Source of the DNA: Symsagittifera roscoffensis
Lineage: Eukaryota; Xenacoelomorpha; Acoela; Convolutidae
Assembly (NCBI RefSeq): GCF_963678635.1
Contig: NC_087070.1
Span: forward strand, 19,439,318-19,503,317
DNA: 64,000 nucleotides
Direction: 5' to 3'
Shown here: one piece after another, positions 45,772 through 57,119 of the stretch
Position numbering within the stretch: the stretch's first letter is position 1
Layout of the letters: every line of letters starts with the position of its first letter
Notes under the pieces: model-generated
The model's database searches: none
The model's input: only the letters and a program-made list of their open reading frames with translations
What the model was told of the DNA's origin: nothing
Position numbers and translations under genes: made by a program

Positions 45772-46645
45772 TTGTGAATCGTACCTGTGGATATAGTCAA
45801 TAGCTTTCGAAAATTGGAGGTATAGTTCAAATATTGAATAGAAAATTAAAAAAATATTGCAAAAAATGATTAAGATTATTACAAAAGATTCAAAGGTTTC
45901 AAAAAGAAATATGATTAAAAGTTTGAATATCGTTTAAAAGTTTATGAGAATGTTAAGAATTATGTTGACTGGTCGAGAGAAGAGCATTTAAGAAATGGCT
46001 TCTCGATCGAATTTTTTTTGGTGTTTGGGGCAATTTTCAAGTGTGGTCGAATTATTTATTGGTTTTTTGACAAGTGGGTTGAGTTTTGTGAAAAATTGTT
46101 GGGGGCAAATTTTATGGTGATCGGGAGGTTTTCTTTTTCTTTATTTTTATTTGTCATTTGATCTGGGGTATTTTTGAGATTTTTATATTTTAGGCTAATT
46201 AAAATGGTCGTTCTTTTACTTTAGGCTAATTTAACATATTTGTTTTGGGGGGTATTTGAGGTCTGAGTTGGGGAAATATTGTTGATTTTTGGGTTATTAG
46301 ATAAGGGAGGGTTATGATATTATGGTGATATTTATTTTAGTTGTCAAGTTGGAGTGGTTTGCTTATTTTTGACCTGGAGGTTGCAAAGTTATAGTTATAG
46401 ATATGCCTGGAGTTGTAATATCATTCGTCTAGTTGATTTGTGCTAGTTAGAGAAGGTGACGGATTGGATGAATCCTATTGGCTAATTATGAACTAGAGTC
46501 GCTGCGTGTTTGTCAGCATGTTATTTTGAAAAATGAAAGTTCAAAATATTTCAGAGGTGCAAAGATTATGAAATATAAAATTAAAGCTGTTTTTGAAATT
46601 CGACTTTCTTTAATATTTTAGATTGTGGGATGAATGTTTTTTTTT
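45772..46645 (-). other. Spacer between pol and the 3' gene block
   Basis: About 0.87 kb with no coding frame on the sense strand. It would be the natural place for splice acceptors for the downstream genes. None is singled out. Confidence 0.5.
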
Positions 46646-48838
46646 TTATTTTGTACGTGGTTGGTTTCTGAGTCGTGATGACTCTCTATGTTCTGATTTG
46701 TCGATTTGTTCTTGAGGTATTATTTTTTCTGTCAATTTTCTATTTTTTCTTTCTTTTTGAGGTATATTTTGATCTAGCTTTTTTGTATTGTTTTTTGTTG
46801 TAGTTGATTTTTTGTTTTGATTTTCGAGATGAATGTCATGTTGTTCCTTTGTTTTATTCTCCGTATGTGGGTTATTTTGAATAACTTTTAAACCTGTGAA
46901 AGAATATAATTGAGTTAGTTCGCGTAGTGGGTATTCTTTTGGGTAATAAGGTAATAGATTGTTTCGATGTTGAACAAATTCTTTTTTGTCTCAGTCGGTG
47001 ATTTTATATGTGACATCAGTGGGTTTGGCAATTATTTGGTATGGTCCTTTACGAAAGGGTTGTAATTTTTTAGAGATTCCTTTTTGAGTGTTAAAATTGG
47101 GTATTAAAACAAATGTTCCAATTTTTAAATCGGAGGCTGGTGTAAAGCGTGAATTTATTTGTTCATTAATGTTTTGCCTTTGTAACAATTTTTTTGTTAC
47201 TTTTTGGTAAATTTCATTGTGCTTTTTATCTCTGTTTAAAATCCATTCGGTGTGTGTACCGGAGGCTAATTTAAGAACTTGTGGGTGATGAAAATGATCT
47301 TCATCGTGTGTGTGTAAAGGTAGGTTATAACAAATTGAGTCTTTATTCGGTTGGCAATGACTTTGTGCATTTTTATGAGAGTTTGCTGTAAACATAATTG
47401 GTTTGCGTGGCTTTTGATTAAAAACCATTTCATATGGTGACATTCCTAGAGTTGTCGTGATTTGTGAATTATATGCCAAGGGAAATAGTTTTAAATCTGC
47501 TGACCATTCGGTGTATTTTGTATCATTTCCATTGATGATACATCTAAGGTATTCTTGTAGTGAACGGTTCATACCTTCGACTAAGCCGTTTGTCCAAGGT
47601 GCGTGAGATGTACGTGGTTTGTGTTTGATGTTATATAAATGACATAGTGTGATGATTTCATTATTTATGAATTCCGTACCGTTGTCTGTAACTAAAATTT
47701 CTGGTAGTCCGAATTTGGCTATCCAGTGTTCATAAAGTGTTGTGTAAGCGTAATAAGCGTTACAATGTGGTACTGGGTTAAGTGCTACATAATGTGTAAA
47801 TACGTCAACAATTACCATAATGTAGGAATTTCCTTCGGATGATGGTGAAATTGGTCCTTTTGTATCAAAAGAAATACGGTGGTTAAAGTACAAACTTTGT
47901 CCTTTAAAGTCTTGTTTTTGTGCTATTTGTTTTTGATTTGGATAAGGTTTATTTAGCTGACATACTATACAATCATTGCATAGTACTTTTATCCAAATTG
48001 GTGCATTTGGAAAATAAAAGTTTTGTATGAAATTTGAATATGTTTTCTCTGATCCAGAGTGTCCTTTAATGTTTTGTGTATGTGAGATATTAAAAGCTAT
48101 GAGAATCATACTTAAAGGGAGACAGGGAACTGTAGATTAATTTAATTGGTATTCTAGAAGATCTGTGTTTTCATTAATTGTTGTATTATTAAATTTTCGA
48201 AAATATCGGAGGAGTGTTTTGTTTCCTAATATTGTTGTATCTGCCTTTACGGGTTTAGTTTTATATTTGTGCCATGATTTTAGTTGTCTAATTATTTGGT
48301 CAAGATTTTGATTTTGTTTCAAAGTATTAATTGTAATTTTATCTGTTGGGGGGAGAAAAATGTTTTCTATTTCTAATTTAGATAAAGGAATTGTATCAAG
48401 TGGGTCATGGAGGTCAAAAACTTGATTTATTGTGTATTTTGAATTGTTTGTTTGTGGTCCTGATAAATTTATTTTATCAGTTAGATTTTCTCTTTCAATT
48501 AACGGAAAAAGGTCTTTTTTATGCGGGTGTTGTTTTACTCTTTTTTGTTGGGTGTTATTTTTTATCCATTGTGAATATGGAATTGGTTTAAAAGTTGATG
48601 TTCCAAGTAGATCAACTTCGTAGTGGTTATTTTGGCAATCTAAATAAAGTGGGAAGTGTTGTAGATTATTTATTTGTGATTGTTCAACGTCAGTTTTTAC
48701 TGCATATTTGCATTCTAGTCGGGGTGATGTTTCGTTTTCTGCAAGGTAAAATTTTATATTTTTGGGTATTTCAACTGTAGTTTTACGTGTAAGTAATTCA
48801 GGTGGTGTATTTCGACTTAAAGTGTCTGGGAAATGCAA
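46646..48838 (-). CDS. pol: RNase H-integrase linker and integrase, two nonsense codons
   Basis: After DTLSRNTPPELL and a ~220-residue linker, a TAA at 48137-48139 interrupts an otherwise continuous frame. The integrase zinc finger is H...HSGSEKT...CNDCIVCQ (HHCC). The catalytic core has FDTKGP, VTDNGTEF and NGLVEGMNR, with exactly 35 residues between the second Asp and the Glu (DD35E). A C-terminal TYKITD-type domain follows. A TGA at 46991-46993 (where Trp would fit) interrupts the last part, which stays open to a TAA at 46646 and ends in a K/N/Q-rich tail. Catalyses insertion of cDNA by family knowledge. Confidence 0.9.
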
Positions 48839-50230
48839 GATTCTTTCCTGCTGTCCAAACTGTATGTAAGTTTGGGAATTTCATTAGAATTAATTGAAAT
48901 CTATAAACTCGGTGATTTGGATTAGTTTTTTGTGTGAAGAGAAAAATGATTGGTTTGTGATCTGTGAATAGAACTGTTGGATGTTTTGATCCAAGTATCA
49001 GAAATTCATATTCTGTTAGTGTATATATTATGGCTGTACATTCTTTCATTAGAGTTGAGAGTCGTAGCTCTGCGTGAGTGAATAATCGAGAATTTGCTGA
49101 TATAAGATTCATTTTGTTTGTGCCATTGTGTGATTGTAATAATGCTGCGCCGATGCCAAAATTCGAAGCATCGCACATTGCATAGAATGGTTGATTTGGA
49201 TCTGGAATTGTATTCGAAATTTGTTCAGTTAGGAGTTTTTTAATTTCTTCAAATCGTGCTTGATGTTCTGTGTTCGATTCAAAATTATTTTGTTGTCTAA
49301 GTATATTATAGAATGGTCTTAGGTATAATTGCATTTTATAGACATATTTGCTTAAAAAATTTAACATTCCAAGGAATTCTTGGATTTTCTTTTTGTTTGT
49401 TGGTGGTTGGAGCTTCTGAATAGCATCAATGCGTGATTTTAATGGAGTGATTGTTTTTCTTTCTATATTGTGTCCTAAGAATTTAGCTCGTGTTAAAAAG
49501 AAGTGTGATTTATCGGGGGCGGCCTTCAGATTTTCGTTCTGAAGTATTTTGTGATAGTGTTCTAAAACATTAAACATTTCTTCTTTTGTCTGTGATTGCA
49601 TAAAAACATCGTCTAAATAGGTGATTGCGCTTTTCTTGAGTATTAGTGGTCTAAAAATTTTACTCATAAAAGCTGAAAATGCTGCTGGTCCTATGGATAT
49701 TCCATAGAATAGGCGGTTGAATTCATATTGCTGATTTCCAATAACAAATTGTGTTAAGCGTCGCGATTGTTCATCTAGTGGCATTTGATTATATGCAGTA
49801 TTCATATCTGCGGTTGTAAAGTATTTTCCGTTTATTTTTGTTAAAATAACTTGTATTGGTTCAATAGGCCAATTGCATTTTGATTCGTCTATTAGTGAAT
49901 TAAGATATCTAGCGTCTAGAACTATTTTTAATGATTCTCCTTTTGCTAGGATGATAACAGGGTTGATAAATGTGTTACCTTTTGGTTGTTCTTCTTTGTT
50001 TACCGGTGATATAATTTTGTATTGTTCTAAAATATCGAGTAATCTGTTCACTTTATCGTGTAAATGAATTGGTACTTTACTTGCTCTTTGTTTTTTGAAA
50101 ACTGCGTCAGGTTTTAATGGGAGATGTAGTGATGAACTAATTTTGCCAACATCAAATTTGGATGTTGCATAGACTGATGAATATTTTATTAGCTGTTTGG
50201 CTAACTTATCAAATTCGTCTTGTGTTATGT
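48825..50230 (-). CDS. pol: Reverse transcriptase and RNase H
   Basis: The open frame begins near 50225 (before the first GTG/ATG) with a connecting region and VPIHLHDKVNRLLDILEQ. RT blocks follow: FTTADMNTAYNQMPLDEQ, LFYGISIGPAAFSAFM and the catalytic YLDDVFMQ, then FLGHNIERKTITPLKSR and QEFLGMLNFLSKYV of the thumb. RNase H shows FYAMCDASNFGIGAALLQ, ECTAIIYTLTEYEF and FTDHKPI, which supply the D, E and D catalytic residues. The motif set is Ty3/gypsy. At about 48828 a single extra base moves the reading into the next frame (LAFP to DTLSRNTPPEL). Confidence 0.9.
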
Positions 50231-52590
50231 TGATTCTCTGTATAGTTATTTATCTTGAATGTAGGTTTGAAATATGGGGTTTTTGTGAAATAATCTGTAT
50301 TTCTTTTTTCATTACTTATTATATTATTTATGGATAATTCTTCATTAAGAATTGTGGATTGACAAATATCTAATAATTGGAGTATATTATTTACGCGGTA
50401 TGCTTTTTCGTGTACTGGTGATACCGTAGCGTTGGTTTCGCAATATCCCAAAAGTCCTAAAGGTAATGTTACTTGAGAGGGTGTATTATTGTATACATGT
50501 AACGAAATAATATCTGAATTCGAGTTTTTCAGATATTTTATGGATGAAATTGTGATTTTGAAAAATTTATGGATAGGTTTGTATTCAAAGTCTGACATAT
50601 AGAGTTGTTGTTTATTTTGTTTTTTATCATATTGGTGAACTTGTTTTATTGAAAAATTATATATGTTTCCTGATAGTGGTTTCAGGTGTTTTCTTTGTTG
50701 GTTATATATTGGATAAAATTTTGAAAAGAATGGTGGTTGTTTATTTAATCTTTGGAAAAATGTTAGGGATGTGTCTTTTGTTTTTGTGTATTTATCTTTG
50801 ACTAGTAATTTACTATTCAAAATGTTGATTGTTGGTATATATTTAGAGATAAATGGTATTCCAATGATATTGTGTTTAATATCAGTGATATGAAATATTT
50901 GTTTAAATGGTTTATTTAAAATTTTATTTTGCTCTATTGTTCTTGTGGGGAGAAGAAATAATTGAATTTTTCCATAGTTTACCAATGTTGATCCTTGTGC
51001 TGCTGCTAGTTTACTGGAGGTTTCATGAGGTGTTAGTTTTGGGTGTAATGTTTTTATCCCATTCCATGTGGGAATGTTTATTAGGTTTAATTCTGCTCCT
51101 GAATCAATTAAAAAACCAATTTCAAGATCTGGTGGTTGAAATTGTTTGTTTCTTGGACTTTCTAAAAGAAATGGTATTGTCCAAATTTTTTCTTTGGGTT
51201 GTTCTTTTTGTATATTTTGATAGATGTGATTTGTATTCAAGCATTTTGTTTTGGAATTTTCATTGGATTGATTTGTAGTGTTGATTTTGTTAGTTTCTTG
51301 TGCCGTTTGTGTGGAATGGATGGGTTCAATATAATAATTGTGAAGGAGTTCTAATTGATTTTCATATATATGTGATGAAAAAGGTTGTTCATATATAATA
51401 GGTTCGTAGTCATTTTCGATTGCTATCATATTTATGGAGATAGTGTTTTCTGTATCACTTTCTGAATCTGATGATTCACAGTTTATTTGATTTAGTTGTA
51501 GTTCGTTATTTCCTGTGTCATCAATACCTGGGGGGTCTGATGTTGTTTCTGGATTTGATTGTACTTGATTAATATGTCTTTGATGTTTAGGTGTACTACT
51601 CCTGTGGCGATTGTTAGAATTATTATAATGGTTATTATTTCTGTGTGGTGATTGGGAATAATTTTTATAACGATTATTATAACTTGAATGTCGATTTTGT
51701 GAATTATTTCGTGATCTGTTTTGATAATTATTGTTTGGTCTGTTATAGTTTGATCTGTTATATGAGTTATTCCTTGATCGATTGTTCGGGTAATTCTGGT
51801 TTCGGTTGTTTGAATAACTTCTATTTCGATTATTGGAGTAGTTTCTATTTCTATTATATGATGAGTTTCGTGATTGATTGTTTGGATAGTAATTATTCCT
51901 TGATTTGGAATTAGATCTAGAAACAAATTGTGTTGTATTCGAATTTGATCTGGAGTAGTTATTTCGACTATTTGGTCTATTGTAATGATTTTGTGACGAA
52001 TTTTGTGTATTTCTTCGTTCTGGTGATCTTCCTCTTTAACTTGAGTTATATGGTGATTGGGTTCTCGTGTAATTGGTATTGTTCGGAAGTGGTTTTCCTG
52101 AACTGTTGTTGCTGTATACTTTTTTGTTTGGTAGATTTTGGTCTTTCTTCATGTATTGATAGAATGATTTATTTGGTTCTTTAAATTTTTGAGGTTTGTT
52201 TTGATTGTCCTGTTGTTTTTGTCTACATTCAGAAATACTATGTCCGTATCGTCGGCAATAATTACACCATTTTTTAAAAGATGGTTTGCCTTTAAAGTTT
52301 GGGTGTTTTTCATAAATATTGAGTATTTCAGTGATTTTTTCAACGAGGTCTGTATCTGATTCCTGTATATTGTTGATATTTGTGGTATTTGTTTCAATTC
52401 GGTTAATATATTGTAATTTCAGATTTTCTGTTTCTTCAAGTTTCATTGTGATTTCCGCTTGCTCTAGTTTGTCTACTAGTTTTCTAAAATCTAAATCAGG
52501 CTCTTGAATTGAGGAATGATGGGATGCTCTCTTTTTTATTGCTATTTTCCTTAATTGAGGTGTTAAGGTCATCATTAAGATTTCTGTCAT
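50209..52590 (-). pseudogene. Second copy of zinc knuckle, Arg/Asn-rich domain and protease
   Basis: This duplicates the preceding feature (offset 2,273 bp, about 99 percent identical). One nonsense TAA at 52036-52038 replaces a Tyr codon (TAT) of the other copy, and the rest is open. The protease LIDSGAELNLIN is at about 51110. The frame ends at 50209 (ENQHNTRRI), 20-30 bp after an adjacent frame opens into RT. The protease/RT junction is therefore a one-base frame change, either programmed or mutational. Confidence 0.85.
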
Positions 52591-54915
52591 TTTTGTGTTT
52601 TTATAGTCGTGTGTATTTAATGAATATGCTTTTCGAACTAGTTTTATAATTGGAGTGTATTATTTACGCGGTATGCTTTTTCGTGTACTGGTGATACCGT
52701 AGCGTTGGTTTCGCAATATCCCAAAAGTCCTAAAGGTAATGTTACTTGATAGGGTGTATTATTGTATACATGTAACGAAATAATATCTGAATTCGAGTTT
52801 TTCAGATATTTTATGGATGAAATTGTGATTTTGAAAAATTTATGGATAGGTTTGAATTCAAAGTCTGACATATAGAGTTGTTGTTTATTTTGTTTTTTAT
52901 CATACTGGTGAACTTGTTTTATTGAAAAATTATATATGTTTCCTGATAGTGGTTTCAGGTGTTTTCTTTGTTGTTTATATATTGGATAAAATTTTGAAAA
53001 GAATGGTGGTTGTTTATTTAATCTTTGGAAAAATGTTAGGGATGTGTCTTTTGTTTTTGTGTATTTATCTTTGACTAGTAATTTACTATTCAAAATGTTG
53101 ATTGTTGGTATATATTTAGAGATAAATGGTATTCCAATGATATTGTGTTTAATATCAGTGATATGAAATATTTGTTTAAATGGTTTATTTAAAATTTTAT
53201 TTTGCTCTATTGTTCTTGTGGGGAGAAGAAATAATTGAATTTTTCCATAGTTTACCAATGTTGATCCTTGTGCTGTTGCTAGTTTACTGGAGGTTTCATG
53301 AGGTGTTAGTTTTGGGTGTAATGTTTTTATCTCATTCCATGTGGGAATGTTTATTATGTTTAATTCTGCTCCTGAATCAATTAAAAAATCAATTTCAAGA
53401 TCTGCTGGTTGAAATTGTTTGTTTCTTGGACTTTCTAAAAGAAATGGTATTGTCCAAATTTTTTCTTTGGGTTGTTCTTTTTGTATATTTTGATAGATGT
53501 GATTTGTATTCAAGCATTTTGTTTTGGAATTTTCATTGGATTGATTTGTAGTGTTGATTTTGTTAGTTTCTTGTGCCGTTTGTGTGGAATGGATGGGTTC
53601 AATATAATAATTGTGAAGGAGTTCTAATTGATTTTCATATATATGTGATGAAAAAGGTTGTTCATATATAATAGGTTCGTAGTCATTTTCGATTGCTATC
53701 ATATTTATGGAGATAGTGTTTTCTGTATCACTTTCTGAATCTGATGATTCACAGTTTATTTGATTTAGTTGTAGTTCGTTATTTCCTGTGTCATCAATAC
53801 CTGGGGGGTCTGATGTTGTTTCTGGATTTGATTGTACTTGATTAATATGTCTTTGATGTTTAGGTGTACTACTCCTGTGGCGATTGTTAGAATTATTATA
53901 ATGGTTATTATTTCTGTGTGGTGATTGGGAATAATTTTTATAACGATTATTATAACTTGAATGTCGATTTTGTGAATTATTTCGTGATCTGTTTTGATAA
54001 TTATTGTTTGGTCTGTTATAGTTTGATCTGTTATATGAGTTATTCCTTGATCGATTGTTCGGGTAATTCTGGTTTCGGTTGTTTGAATAACTTCTATTTC
54101 GATTATTGGAGTAGTTTCTATTTCTATTATATGATGAATTTCGTGATTGATTGTTTGGATAGTAATTATTCCTTGATTTGGAATTAGATCTAGAAACAAA
54201 TTGTGTTGTATTCGAATTTGATCTGGAGTAGTTATTTCGACTATTTGGTCTATTGTAATGATTTTGTGACGAATTTTGTGTATTTCTTCGTTCTGGTGAT
54301 CTTCCTCTATAACTTGAGTTATATGGTGATTGGGTTCTCGTGTAATTGGTATTGTTCGGAAGTGGTTTTCCTGAACTGTTGTTGCTGTATACTTTTTTGT
54401 TTGGTAGATTTTGGTCTTTCTTCATGTATTGATAGAATGATTTATTTGGTTCTTTATATTTTTGAGGTTTGTTTTGATTGTCCTGTTGTTTTTGTCTACA
54501 TTCAGAAATACTATGTCCGTATCGTCGGCAATAATTACACCATTTTTTAAAAGATGGTTTGCCTTCAAAGTTTGGGTGTTTTTCATAAATATTGAGTATT
54601 TCAGTGATTTTTTCAACGAGGTCTGTATCTGATTCCTGTATATTGTTGATATTTGTGGTATTTGTTTCAATTCGGTTAATATATTGTAATTTCAGATTTT
54701 CTGTTTCTTCAAGTTTCATTGTGATTTCCGCTTGCTCTAGTTTGTCTACTAGTTTTCTAAAATCTAAATCGGGCTCTTGAATTGAGGAAGGATGGGATGC
54801 TCTCTTTTTTATTGCTATTTTCCTTAATTGAGGTGTTAAGGTCATCATTAAGATTTCTGTCATTTTTGTGTTTTTATTGTCGTGTGTATTTAATGAATAT
54901 GCTTTTCGAACTAGT
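50373..54915. repeat. 2.27-kb tandem duplication inside the element
   Basis: 50373-52642 and 52646-54915 match at a constant offset of 2,273 bp, about 99 percent identical. The unit spans the gag C-terminus through most of the protease. Confidence 0.95.
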
Positions 54916-54992
54916 GTTTCAATACGTACTGCTAATTGTTTGATAGTTTCATTTGGTAATCTGCGAATTTCATTACATAAAACTCTTTGATG
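52644..54992 (-). CDS. Gag C-terminus, zinc knuckle, Arg/Asn-rich domain and protease
   Basis: An open frame (ATG at 54863, open from 54992). First comes a helical gag C-terminal part (VDKLEQAEITMKLEE). A single CCHC knuckle follows, CNYCRRYGHSISEC (C-X2-C-X4-H-X4-C). Then about 180 residues are dominated by R, N, S and Y (repeats such as YSNNRNRSY). The retropepsin-like active site LIDSGAELNIIN is at about residue 485. The long R/N-rich block between knuckle and protease is unusual and suggests RNA binding or condensate formation. The frame is cut at 52644 by the 2.27-kb tandem duplication, so this copy lacks the join to RT. Confidence 0.85.
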   Translation of the reverse strand, partial: HQRVLCNEIRRLPNETIKQLAVRIETLVRKAYSLNTHDNKNTKMTEILMMTLTPQLRKIAIKKRASHPSSIQEPDLDFRKLVDKLEQAEITMKLEETENLKLQYINRIETNTTNINNIQESDTDLVEKITEILNIYEKHPNFEGKPSFKKWCNYCRRYGHSISECRQKQQDNQNKPQKYKEPNKSFYQYMKKDQNLPNKKVYSNNSSGKPLPNNTNYTRTQSPYNSSYRGRSPERRNTQNSSQNHYNRPNSRNNYSRSNSNTTQFVSRSNSKSRNNYYPNNQSRNSSYNRNRNYSNNRNRSYSNNRNQNYPNNRSRNNSYNRSNYNRPNNNYQNRSRNNSQNRHSSYNNRYKNYSQSPHRNNNHYNNSNNRHRSSTPKHQRHINQVQSNPETTSDPPGIDDTGNNELQLNQINCESSDSESDTENTISINMIAIENDYEPIIYEQPFSSHIYENQLELLHNYYIEPIHSTQTAQETNKINTTNQSNENSKTKCLNTNHIYQNIQKEQPKEKIWTIPFLLESPRNKQFQPADLEIDFLIDSGAELNIINIPTWNEIKTLHPKLTPHETSSKLATAQGSTLVNYGKIQLFLLPTRTIEQNKILNKPFKQIFHITDIKHNIIGIPFISKYIPTINILNSKLLVKDKYTKTKDTSLTFFQRLNKQPPFFSKFYPIYKQQRKHLKPLSGNIYNFSIKQVHQYDKKQNKQQLYMSDFEFKPIHKFFKITISSIKYLKNSNSDIISLHVYNNTPYQVTLPLGLLGYCETNATVSPVHEKAYRVNNTLQL

Positions 54993-56040
54993 TTATTTGT
55001 TTCTTCCAGAATCAAACATTTTTGAAAATTCTTGTGTGAATCTTTTCCAGTCTGATTTTATTTCTATGGGTAATACTGAAAACCATGTTTGAGCTGCGCC
55101 ATCTAGGGTTGGTTGTATTAATGCTGTGCATCTATGTATCCAATTTTGATGTAGTGGCGTATTAATTAGTTCGGGTCCTATATTTAAGATTAAATTTGCT
55201 GTTACTGCATTTAGATAACCTTCTACAGAATATTCAGGGTCTGTTCCTGTGAATACCATTAATGGTTTGTTTGATGTTATTGATGATCCACCCATAAGGT
55301 ATGAATTCATTGTCATTTGTAAAGATTCTGCTGCATTTGGCATTTGTGAAAAATTTGAGAGTTGATTCTTTGTTATTTCGTGTTGTTGAAGGTAATATGG
55401 AAGTGGTATTTCATTTTGCATTTGTGTTGGTTGATACGAGTGTGTAATCATTGGGTTTTGTGGCTGAATTGGTTGAAAAGATTGTGTATTAATTGGGTTT
55501 TGCATTTGTATTGGTTGTTGATTTTGTGTATCTGTTGGGTGTGGAGAAAAAATTCTATGATATGTATGATTTGATGAGATGCTTGCTTTTTATTTTATTC
55601 TGTTGAAAGAATGGGTAATTTTCACTACGATCCTGTGGAGGATGTGAATTAGTTTGAAAGTTTACTGAGTTGGTTGTTGCCATTGGGTTATCCCAATATC
55701 GAGATCTTATCTGATTATGATTGTTTTTTCGTGGGGGATAGTTTGTTTTTGATGAATGTGCGTAATTATAATTGTGTTCCGCAAAAGTGTTTCTTGTGAA
55801 CGTTCTGCGTGTTTTTGATGGTATTGTCATGGGTTTATATGTTTGATAATCCATTTGTGAATATTTTGGAGCAACCGAAAGTTTAACGGTTGATTGTAAG
55901 GTTACTTGTGCTAGTGAAGTATTTGTATTTCTTGGTGTTGTTAAATTTGGACGTATTGGTGAAATACTTTGTTGTGTAATTGTTGGTTGGACAATTTCTT
56001 CATTTATGAAGTGTGATGGTGTTTGAATATCTTGTTGAGT
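54993..56040 (-). pseudogene. gag: Duplicated gag segment, frameshifted
   Basis: This is the second copy of the gag stretch (offset 987 bp from 56041-57119). It lacks about 92 bp near 55566 that the other copy has, which throws the frame into two pieces (55555-56118 and 54993-55505). After the duplicated region the frame runs on through IKSDWKRFTQEFSKMF to a TAA at 54993-54995. The same frame then continues open into the knuckle/protease region, so this stop is a single nonsense change. Confidence 0.85.
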
Positions 56041-57119
56041 GATTTTATTTCTATGGGTAATACTGAAAACCATGTTTGAGCTGCGCCATCTAGGGTTGGT
56101 TGTATTAATGCTGTGCATCTATGTATCCAATTTTGATGTAGTGGCGTATTAATTAGTTCGGGTCCTATATTTAAGATTAAATTTGCTGTTACTGCATTTA
56201 GATAACCTTCTACAGAATATTCAGGGTCTGTTCCTGTGAATACCATTAATGGTTTGTTTGATGTTATTGATGATCCACCCATAAGGTATGAATTCATTGT
56301 CATTTGTAAAGATTCTGCTGCATTTGGCATTTGTGAAAAATTTGAGAGTTGATTCTTTGTTATTTCGTGTTGTTGAAGGTAATATGGAAGTGGTATTTCA
56401 TTTTGCATTTGTGTTGGTTGATACGAGTGTGTAATCATTGGGTTTTGTGGCTGAATTTGTTGAAAAGATTGTGTGTTAATTGGGTTTTGCATTTGTATTG
56501 GTTGTTGATTTTGTGTATCTGTTGGGTGTGGAGAAAAAATTCTATGATATGTATACGGTTTCTGCACTCCTTGTCCACGATATTCTTGAGTATATGGTGC
56601 AAATATATCTGGTTGTAAATAATCATCGTCAGAGGATAAATAATCCGTTTGATGAGATGCTTGCTTTTTATTTTTATTCTGTTGAAAGAATGGGTAATTT
56701 TCACTACGATCCTGTGGAGGATGTGAATTAGTTTGAAAGTTTACTGAGTTGGTTGTTGCCATTGGGTTATCCCAATATCGAGATCTTATCTGATTATTAT
56801 TGTTTTTTCGTGGGGGATAGTTTGTTTTTGATGAATGTGCGTAATTATAATTGTGTTCCGCAAAAGTGTTTCTTGTGAACGTTCTGCGTGTTTTTGACGG
56901 TATTGTCATGGGTTTATATGTTTGATAATCCATTTGTGAATATTTTGGAGCAACCGAAAGTTTAACGGTTGATTGTAAGGTTACTTGTGCTAGTGAAGTA
57001 TTTGTATTTCTTGGTGTTGTTAAATTTGGACGTATTGGTGAAATACTTTGTTGTGTAATTGTTGGTTGGACAATTTCTTCATTTATGAAGTGTGATGGTG
57101 TTTGAATATCTTGTTGAGT
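55054..57119. repeat. gag: ~1-kb tandem duplication inside gag
   Basis: 55054-56040 and 56041-57119 are near-identical. The right-hand copy has about 92 extra bp (about 56566-56657), so it either kept sequence the other lost or gained it. Confidence 0.95.

Noticed and set aside
48820..48840. Programmed frameshift between RNase H and the integrase linker.
   Set aside because: The change lies inside a conserved protein stretch (LAFP/DTLS) at a short C run, which is best explained by a one-base insertion.
51645..54550. Tyr/Cys-rich plus-strand frames opposite the gag-protease region.
   Set aside because: They are antisense shadows of the Arg/Asn-rich minus-strand coding sequence and are duplicated only because the unit is duplicated.
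44701..54995. An alternative genetic code reading TAA as Gln and TGA as Trp.
   Set aside because: The two host genes in the window have no internal TAA, TAG or TGA, the same codons end the other frames, and the few stops fit point mutations.
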